NCBI GenBank assembly: GCA_964006375.1
Contig: OZ023262.1
Span: 199,354,778 to 199,418,777 of the forward strand
Direction of reading: 5' to 3'
Source: Tillus elongatus
Lineage: Eukaryota; Arthropoda; Insecta; Coleoptera; Cleridae
Length of the DNA stretch: 64,000 bases
How positions within the stretch are numbered: position 1 is the first letter of the stretch; every line of letters begins with the position of its first letter. The position numbers were made by a program, and so were the translations under genes. Under the pieces are notes generated by a model, which worked only from the letters and a program-made list of their open reading frames with translations, was not told where the DNA came from and did no database searches. Positions 55,401-64,000 of the stretch are shown here, piece after piece.

Positions 55401-55815
55401 ATGCATTATTTAAAGTGAAAAATTATTTATTAATTTTAAACATTTTAACGCTAACAAACACATATTGGTCGCATGAAATATTTTGAAACAAACAAATAAG
55501 CTGAAGAAATAATCTATGATGTTCAATATCTATTTTGACTGGAGGTCTCTCAAAATAATTATTACATAGTTAATAAGATATTTTTTATGCAAACGAAGCT
55601 TGCCGCGCCGAGTAATTACATGCGTAACAATCTAATTGCTAACAAATACACTAATATTGTAAAAAATATTATTTATAAACAGCCACTTTAGCTCGTTTGA
55701 ATATGTACAATGTAAAAGGATTGTCTGAAAAGTGGATTAATTGAGAGATGGCACTATCGCTAGGCAGTTTGTATAACCATTAAAAATTTACTATCGACGT
55801 TATGTTAGCTTTATA
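55401..55815. other. Unassigned AT-rich sequence
   Basis: No feature recognised. Confidence 0.3.
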
Positions 55816-57734
55816 CAGGGTAGCGCATTACGAAACAGACCGATTTGCGTCCAGAGACATTTTTTTAAGAAACGCTGAAACACGTCGATTTTAATATTAA
55901 GGGGGACATGTCTTGACATAAAACTCAACTTTGTCACATCATCCCCTTAAGGGTGATGATAACAACCCTTATATTTTAAATAGGGAACATGGGTCGAGTG
56001 TTACATCATTTGAAAGCTCTTTCTTTTCTGAATTCAGCACACTAATTTTTTTTTGAAGTTTTATCAACTCGTTTAAAAATTATTCACAGTTGGAGTTGCA
56101 AGAACGTATTTCATTCATTATGATAAGAAATGCACTAATTAGTCAATTTTTCGTTAAAAAAAACTAAAGAACAAAAGCAAACGTTCAAAAATGTTTATTC
56201 AGTTAAGTAAGTGTTCAAATTTTTGACCACCAGCTTCCATACAAAAGTACAAATTTTGTTCAAAACGAGCTCTGACATTCTGGAGCATTTGTGGAGTTAT
56301 TAGACGGCATTCTTCAACAATCCGTCGTCGTAATTCTTTCAGAGACTCCGGTTCTGTTGCGTAAATTCCACTCTTTAAATGGCCCCATAGAAATAAGTCT
56401 AAAGGAGTTAAATCCTGTGATCTAGGGGGCCACTCAATAGCACCTCTACGCCCAATCCATTGTCCTGGAAACTCTCTGTTCAAAAACTCCCTAACACGTT
56501 GTGAAAAATGCGGAGGAGCTCCATGTTGTTGAAACACTAATCGATATTCTTGAAAGCGATCATCATTTTCAACAATGTCAATTAGTAAAGGGTAAACGAT
56601 ATCTTCTAGTAACTCCAAATACGTTTCGCCGCTCAAATTGCCATCAAGAAAAATTGGTCCGATTAAACGGTCTCCAAAACTGCCACTCCAGACATTCAAT
56701 TTCTGTGGAGTTTGAGTCTGGACTTAGTGAAAATTTATTGGATTATTATCTGCCCAATAACGACAATTATGACGATTGACTGTAGAGTTTAATAAAAATG
56801 TACACTCGTCTGAAAAACAGATATTGAACAAAAAGTCCCCATTCGTGCAGTCATAACTTCACAAAACTCCAGCCGCCGATCAAAATCATCTTCATTCAGT
56901 TGTTGTACAAGATGAATTTTATACGGGTGAAATTTATGATGCTTCAATATTCGCTGAATAGTTCTTCTTTTGATGTTTGAAACAGTGGCCAATTTTCTCG
57001 TGCTCAAAGTTGGGTCTGCAGCAATTTCTCCTAAAATTTCAATCTTAGTAGTCTCATTTCTAACGGGAAATTCACGTTCAGGATCCCGTTTTTTGTTGGC
57101 TACTGAACTACTTTGTCGAAACTTTGCAACTAACTCCAAAATGTATTTTCTGTTAACATGTCTGTTCGAATGTCGTTCATTAAACAAATTTGCGGTACAG
57201 TTGGCACAGACATCGTTTTTGACAAAAAATAATTATTTCAACTCTTTCCTCTACAGAATACACCATTGTGAAATTAATTTTCGGTAGTACTATCAAGTAT
57301 CAAACCGACCGATAAACTGAAATAATAAACCGCATTTCTCTCATTCCGATAAGATATGTTCTGATAGTCATTTTTTTGTTTACAAACTAAACAAACATTG
57401 ACTATCAGCACATTTCTTAACGGAATGAGTGAAATGCGTTTCTGCATCTTCAACTGTGAATAATTTTTAAACGAGTTGATAAAACTTCCAAAAAAATTAG
57501 TGTGCTGGATTCAGAAAAAAAAGAGCTTCCAAATGATGTAACACTCGACCCATGTTCCCTATTTAAAATATAAGGGTTGTTATCACCACCCTTAAGGGCT
57601 TGATGTGACAAAGGTGAGTTTTATGTCAAAACATGTCCCTCTCAGTATTAAAATTGACGTGTTTCAGCATTTTTGAAAAAAAATAATTTCTCTGGACGCA
57701 ACTCGGTCTGTTTCGTTTTGAATGCGCCACCCTA
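55816..57734 (-). mobile_element. Tc1/mariner-superfamily element (DD41D-type) with ~280-bp TIRs
   Basis: Ends CAGGGTAGCGCATT and AATGCGCCACCCT are inverted, flanked by TA on both sides (55814-55815 and 57735-57736). The inverted arms extend from 55816 to about 56094 and from about 57448 to 57734. They include CAGACCGATTTGCGTCCAGA/CTGGACGCAACTCGGTCTG and TTTAAATAGGGAACATGGGT/ACCCATGTTCCCTATTTAAA. A further internal hairpin (57334-57372 with about 57398-57438) lies next to the right arm. Total length is 1,919 bp. Confidence 0.9.
56199..57222 (-). pseudogene. DD41D-type transposase with second catalytic Asp lost
   Basis: N-terminal DNA-binding part (57187-56830): VNRKYILELVAKFRQSSSVA, TLSTRKLATVSNIKRRTIQR and FHPYKIHLVQQLNEDDFDRR. 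The catalytic part (56699-56199) has GPIFLDGNLSGETYLELLED, FQQHGAPPHFSQRVREFLN, GRRGAIEWPPRSQDLTPLDL and FLWGHLKSGIYATEPES. Where the family has QDGAPPH the copy reads QHGAPPH, so the second Asp is His. The distance from that position to the last Asp (TPLD) is 41 residues, the DD41D spacing. The first Asp region lies in the frame-broken segment 56700-56830. The C-terminus ends GGQKFEHLLN and a stop, so the end is intact. Confidence 0.85.
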
Positions 57735-57884
57735 TATGAGAAAGTTAAGGGATGATAACGCTAACTGTAATAGGGTAAATCTGTGAATAGAAGTCAACTG
57801 CCTTTTGAAGTTATGTTTAATGATAACAGAAGACACAGGAATGTCATGATTGGGAGAATGCTAAAAAGACACATTTTTTTCTCT

Positions 57885-58215
57885 TTCTTTAACGTCGGGT
57901 GTATTTCCGCATGGCCAATCACCGACGATAGTAAGCAATTTTACCTCACAATCCCGAAAATTTGGCTGAAATCCTGCCTTTCTGTAAAGAGGGTAAGAAT
58001 CTTCAGCGTGCCCAACATCGCTTGGTACATGGGACCGACAACATTAAGCCCCCTCCGAAGGGCAGAATGTGCAGACATTTAACTTGCTCAAATACAATGC
58101 CACAACCTCGGTTGATGTTAATTTTACATTATTGTACTGAAAAAGTGAAAGAGGAACCCTGGCAATCGCAACCAGTACCCTTAGATCCATAGGCACATGT
58201 TCTTACCACTGAAGT
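57885..58215 (-). repeat. tRNA-derived SINE, copy 3
   Basis: The reverse complement contains the degenerate B-box GGTTGCGATTGCC, then ATTACAATAATG-type sequence, ACCGAGGTTGTGGCATTGTA, CCTTCGGAGGGGG and GGCCATGCGGAAATACACC. The head is more decayed than in copies 1 and 2, but the body is well kept. Confidence 0.8.
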
Positions 58216-58369
58216 AAATTTGATATTTCACATAAATATTTTGACATATTTATTATAAATATCATCAATTTAAAATTGTGTATATTACAAGAAGAAGTTT
58301 GGACATCTTTGTATAAATGTAAAAATGAGATACATGAATAAGAAAATAAAAGAAGAAAAAATTTGGAAA
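58216..58369. other. Short AT-rich spacer
   Basis: No feature recognised. Confidence 0.3.
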
Positions 58370-58651
58370 GTGAATTTTTATTAAATGCTTCAAATTTGAA
58401 TAACTCAATTTACTAAAAACCTAAAAAGTTAAATTTTGGTACATAGTAAGGTATTCGCTAGGGCAACATACACACCGAATTTTATGAAAATTACTTTGTT
58501 ATTTTTTGAGATACAATTTTTTTTAGAAAAGCTGGTCCGATCGGGATGGCTAACGAACTCGTCCGCGTTATTAACAAAATGAAGATATAAGCTAAGTTTC
58601 GTTAAAATCAGTTTAGTATTTTTTGAGTTATCGCTCGGATACATACATACT

Positions 58652-58735
<84 letters not shown>
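58370..58735 (-). repeat. AT-core element, partial
   Basis: GTGAATTTTTATTAAATGCT, TCAATTTACTAAAAACC, GATGGCTAACGAACTCGTCC, GAGTTATCGCTCGGATAC and (AT)n (58655-58733). The far flank is missing. Confidence 0.7.
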
Positions 58736-58736
<1 letters not shown>

Positions 58737-58999
58737 TTTCCTCTAAAGCGTACATTAGAATTTATTCCAGTTCTGAAAATGTCACTGATTTAAAAATTTG
58801 TATCCATGGGTTATCGATTAATTCCTCATCAATATCGGTATAACCGGAAGTGAGTATCAACTTCGTTATTTTGAATGGAAACCTATACTTTTTATTACAT
58901 TTTCTGATTCGTAGACTCTTTTTGAAAGGAATCTCATATATGCTTTGGTAGTAATTTTGGTTAAGTTTATGGTTTAACGCTCTATAATTTTAGCGTTAA
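58736..58999. other. Unassigned sequence
   Basis: No feature recognised. Confidence 0.3.
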
Positions 59000-59690
59000 T
59001 TTTCGTAGAAAAAATTCGTTTATGAGTATATCGCGACTGTTGAATTTTAAAAAGATTTCTTCAAATGAGTGCAAACCAGGCCCCCGTAAAATCCATATCC
59101 GGGTTTAGTTTCAGTTTTTATCTGTTTATATGTATACACGGTGACGCATTTCTACAGTAAAGCTCAACATAATTGTTATTCTACAAGATACGACAAAAAA
59201 TTGTATACGTAAATTATAGGATGTCTTGAGCTGCATCTTATAAAATTATTTTGACAATCACAGGGTGACCCATCATAAGTCGTTGGTCATACCTACAAAT
59301 TTTTTTTTCGAACACCCTTATATTAGTGCATTTTTTTATCGAAATATGATGCATGTTTGTAAGAAAATAAATCTAGACGCAGTAAGTGCGTTTTGGTAGC
59401 GAATTTTCATTAAATGCTTCAAATTTCAATAACCCAATTTGCTACTAACCTAAGTTTCGTTGGCTACGGAACCAGTTTTCTCGGAAACATTTAAAATTTA
59501 TTTTCGGAAAATTTTTGGACATTTTTAAACAATTAGTTATTTTGATAAAACATGGTACATTGTTTCTACTATATAGGTTATACCGGTAATCAAAATGGTG
59601 CCTGCTTGCATTAGACAGACATATTTGCTATTAAAAACATTTTTATTAAAAGTCACTTCCATAACGCACTTGCTGCGTTCAGACTTTTTT
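59000..59690 (+). mobile_element. AT-core element, short variant without (AT)n
   Basis: The flank ATCGCGACTGTTGAATTTTA, CCATATCCGGGTTTAGTTTC and GTTTATATGTATACACG, then directly late arm sequence (AGCTCAACATAATTGTTATT, ACAGGGTGACCCATCATAAG), and the TIR module (59372-59687). The (AT)n core and most of the arm are deleted. Confidence 0.7.
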
Positions 59691-60123
59691 AATCATGTAA
59701 AACCCAGACGTGTTGACGTTTCAAAATAATAAATTAATTGCATTGTAACTATTGTTTGTATGGCTACTAATAAAACCAATAAAAGCAATAAAAAATATTT
59801 TTTTATCAATTTTCTACCAAAAGTGACATAAGTACACACAGTTAAGATTTAAAAGTTAAAACTTTATCATTACAACTACTCTTCTACAACGGCGACAAGC
59901 GAGACGTTTACAGAGGCAAAAAGTTACAAATTCAAGACAGGTAGAAGGAATCTCCAGGTCAGGAGGTTTAATTTTCTTATACACAGACTGCAACGCATTG
60001 AAATTCAATGAGTGCAGAACAAGTTTCTAGGCTACTGAGATTCAATTGATCGTTCTGGCCCAGTTTTAGATAGCTCTGCTTATGCTTATACTCGTACTTA
60101 TTAAAGAGTCTTGCACAAATCAG
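59691..60123. other. Unassigned sequence
   Basis: No gene or repeat recognised. Confidence 0.3.
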
Positions 60124-60602
60124 AAAAACTCGGGACGCAGCAAGTGCGTTATGGTAGTGAATTTTTATCAAATGCTTCAAATTTAAATAACTCAATTTTC
60201 TATAAACTTAGAGAGTTTAATTTTAATACGTAGTAAGGTCTTTCCTAAGGCAAGATATCCACAAAATTTCATTAAAATAACTTTGTAATTTTCGGAGAAA
60301 AATATTTTTTCGAAAGAAAATTTAAAATTTGAATAACTCAATTTTCTCTAAACTTAGAAAGTTGAGTTTCGGTACGTAGTAACATCTCTCCTGAGTCAAC
60401 ATATATGGTAAATTTAATTAAAACAGCTTTGTTACTTTCGGAGAAAAAAAAAATTTCGAAAGAAAACTCAAAATTTTCCCGGAAAACCCCGTCCGATTTT
60501 TCTGGCTAACAAACTCATCCAAGCCATTAATAAAAGAAAGGCACTTGCCAAGTTTCATCGAAATCGGTTAATTATTTGTTGAGTTATCAGACAGATACAT
60601 AG

Positions 60603-60694
<92 letters not shown>

Positions 60695-60845
60695 GTATGT
60701 ATATATATAAACATATAAAAATTGAAACTGACCCCGGATATGGGTTCTAGGGGTCCTAGTTCGCACTCATTTTAAAGAATTTTTGCAAAGTCTCACCATC
60801 GATACCTCTCTATTAGTGAATTTTTTTAAATAAAAATTCACTAAT
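60124..60845 (-). mobile_element. AT-core element, full short form (reference copy)
   Basis: CGGGACGCAGCAAGTGCGTT, TGGTAGTGAATTTTTATC, two repeats of the AACTCAATTTTCT...AAACTTAGA unit, TCTGGCTAACAAACTCATCC, GAGTTATCAGACAGATAC, (AT)n (60606-60710 with ATGT interruptions), AACATATAAAAATTGAAACT, GACCCCGGATATGGGTTC, and the palindromic end ATTAGTGAATTTTTTTAAAT with AAAAATTCACTAATA. TAGTGAATTTTT occurs inverted at both ends. Confidence 0.8.
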
Positions 60846-61297
60846 ACAAGTAGACTAATAAAACCTGCAGGTATTTTAACCACTGTAAGACATTTAATGT
60901 GATATTTATGCATGCTTTACATAACCCAACTTGCAAAGAAAGAGAAGAACTGGTAAATACTACAATATACCTTTATGTCACCTATCCAAAATATACAGTG
61001 TGCAACAGCCAAATGGAATAAATTAAATATCCCAATTAGTTATTGTACATATTTATAAAACATTCTAAAACACGAGAATTTAAGATTAAAAAATGACATC
61101 CTGCAGCGTGAAACTTCACCCCTATATTCAACCCCTTTCGAGTGACAGTTGAAATCACAGCATAGATATACAAGTGCGACAAAAATAATGTTATAATGTG
61201 AATTGGCTGCCATTTTGTTGGAAATGAAAAAAATTGGGCTCTGTTTTCACGGAAAGTTTATCTGAAGGTGTAAAATGATGTCCTTAAGTTGAAAAAG
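60846..61297. other. Unassigned sequence
   Basis: No gene or repeat recognised. Confidence 0.3.
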
Positions 61298-62815
<1,518 letters not shown>

Positions 62816-63010
62816 TTTTTTTTAATGAAGGCAGGCATCAAATTTAGTTACCGGTATAACCTAGATAGTAAAAACAATGTACCATATTTCATCAAAATAA
62901 CTATATTGTTTGAAAAAGTACAAAAATTTTCCGAAAATAAAATTAAGATGTTCCCAAAAGACTGGTCCGATTTTTCTGACGAACGAACCTGTTCAAGCTA
63001 TTTACCCACC
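62816..63010. repeat. Partial second TIR module, inverted
   Basis: GGCAGGCATCAAATTTAGTT, ACCGGTATAACCTAGATAG and GTACCATATTTCATCAAAAT are the complement of the module interior just before it (62640-62740), forming an inverted pair of half-modules. Confidence 0.65.
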
Positions 63011-63640
63011 TAGCAAGACATAATTATTCACAAAAAGCTTTCCGAGGGAACTCAAATTACATGAAAATTTGCAAACAATGTTTTCACGAAAATCCGAAAA
63101 TATTTTTTTACAGTAACTTATTAAACATTTATCACAAAAATCTTACAAACAATGATTTCTACGGAAACCCAAAAAAAATTCTGTGAAAATTAACTAATAT
63201 TTTTTTTACAAAAAAATTGCTTAAAGAATACATAAAATTAAAATTATATACTTAATCTGTAACTAAGTTTAAAAAATAGGAAACTGCAACTGATTCCAAA
63301 ACTAGAGTCTGTAGGTATAGGGAGTTGTCTAATTTGAAAAAATTCAGTTACGACAGTTCGAATTTTTCCAAATTCAATCACTATTTAAGAGCGCTCTGTA
63401 TACGGCAACTCAATTTTTCGACAAATAATATTAACGAAAAGCTCTTAGAATACGTCACTTTCATGAGAATCCTATCTATTGGTAATATAATTGAAAACCC
63501 CCTTAAACACGGCATCTTCATGGGACTCCGATTTCCATTGGTAAAAACACCGTATCACAATTTTTGATATGTGCCAAAAACGTGAAAAGTAGCAAAATAA
63601 TTGAAATAACTCAAAGACGATGAATTACATAGATTTTTTT
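63011..63640. other. Unassigned AT-rich sequence
   Basis: The open stretch 63325-63567 has no recognisable domain. No repeat copy recognised. Confidence 0.3.
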
Positions 63641-64000
63641 CCCACAAACATGCATTATAATTTAATGGAAAATGCAAAAATGCAATAACAGAAAGAGTTT
63701 TCTATTAAAAAAAGGAAGTCTGTATCACCAACAACTTATGGGCCAGCCTGTGATTGTCAAAATATGTTTATAAGATGCAGCTCGACACTCTATAATTAAC
63801 GTATATAATTGTTCTCATATCTTGTATAATGACGGATATATTGAGCTTTAGCGTAGAAATGAACAAGCCTGTATATATATGTAAACAAACAAAAACCGAA
63901 ACTGACCCCCTAATGGGTTTTAGGGGTTCTAGTTCCCGCTCATTTGAAGACATATTTTCAAAATTCATAAGTCGCGGTCTTCTCAATAACGATTTTTTTC
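63641..64000 (-). repeat. AT-core element, partial, cut by window end
   Basis: CAAACATGCATTATAATTTA, GGAAAATGCAAAAATGCAAT, ACTTATGGGCCAGCCTGTGA, ATATTGAGCTTTAGCGTAGA, then only a 10-bp AT run, AACCGAAACTGACCCC and CATTTGAAGACATATTTTCA. It ends in AGTCGCGGTCTTCTCAATAA at the window edge. Confidence 0.7.

Overview
The window looks like arthropod, probably insect, nuclear DNA. It is AT-rich, shows eukaryotic splice signals, and is made almost entirely of transposable elements (TEs) in every state of decay. Host-gene signal is small: one intact, intronless mitochondrial malate dehydrogenase ORF (4604-5608, + strand), one well-supported 47-codon exon of a chondroitin sulfate synthase (37281-37421, - strand), and a weak candidate first exon (46503-46568). 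I could not identify the species.

Layout. 0-3 kb: a tRNA-derived SINE, a large inverted repeat, a 749-bp MITE (short TIR element) and a broken THAP-domain gene. 4.6-5.6 kb: malate dehydrogenase. 6.1-12 kb: an 830-bp repeat and a long minus-strand non-LTR retrotransposon with endonuclease, RT and RNase H. 12-19 kb: RT, THAP and Penelope-like relics, an (AT)n/(TG)n microsatellite and a solo LTR. 19.5-24.7 kb: a mariner inside an (AT)n tract, then a three-level nest (Tc1/mariner-like > hAT-like > AT-core element). 25-33.8 kb: AT-core element, second copy of the 830-bp repeat split by a truncated retrotransposon with a 13-bp target duplication, SINE, and a minus-strand jockey-like element with two internal tandem duplications. 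34.1-37.1 kb: a nearly intact plus-strand non-LTR element. 38.2-45.2 kb: a graveyard of minus-strand non-LTR elements with restriction-like endonuclease (RLE) domains. 45.3-64 kb: hairpin repeats, many AT-core elements, a diverged tandem repeat, a DD41D-type element with 280-bp inverted repeats, and another SINE.

Two threads run through the window. First, about 19 long (AT)n tracts, most of them the core of one recurrent element family: a palindromic end near TTAGTGAATTTT, a conserved flank, the (AT)n core, a long conserved arm, and an end with GGACGCAGCAAGTGCG. Second, a set of hammerhead-ribozyme-like motifs (at about 16.5, 19.9, 28.5, 42.8, 45.7, 45.8 and 55.3 kb), several with stem I pairing, the CUGAUGA and GAAA boxes, a six-base self-complementary stem III and the UC cleavage site. 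One lies beside a Penelope-like RT relic. These motifs are the best candidate here for an under-described functional system.

Apart from malate dehydrogenase, no element in the window appears able to express an intact protein. The RT, transposase and THAP reading frames carry frameshifts, stops or lost catalytic residues. Boundaries of repeats are estimates made by eye from internal alignment of copies.
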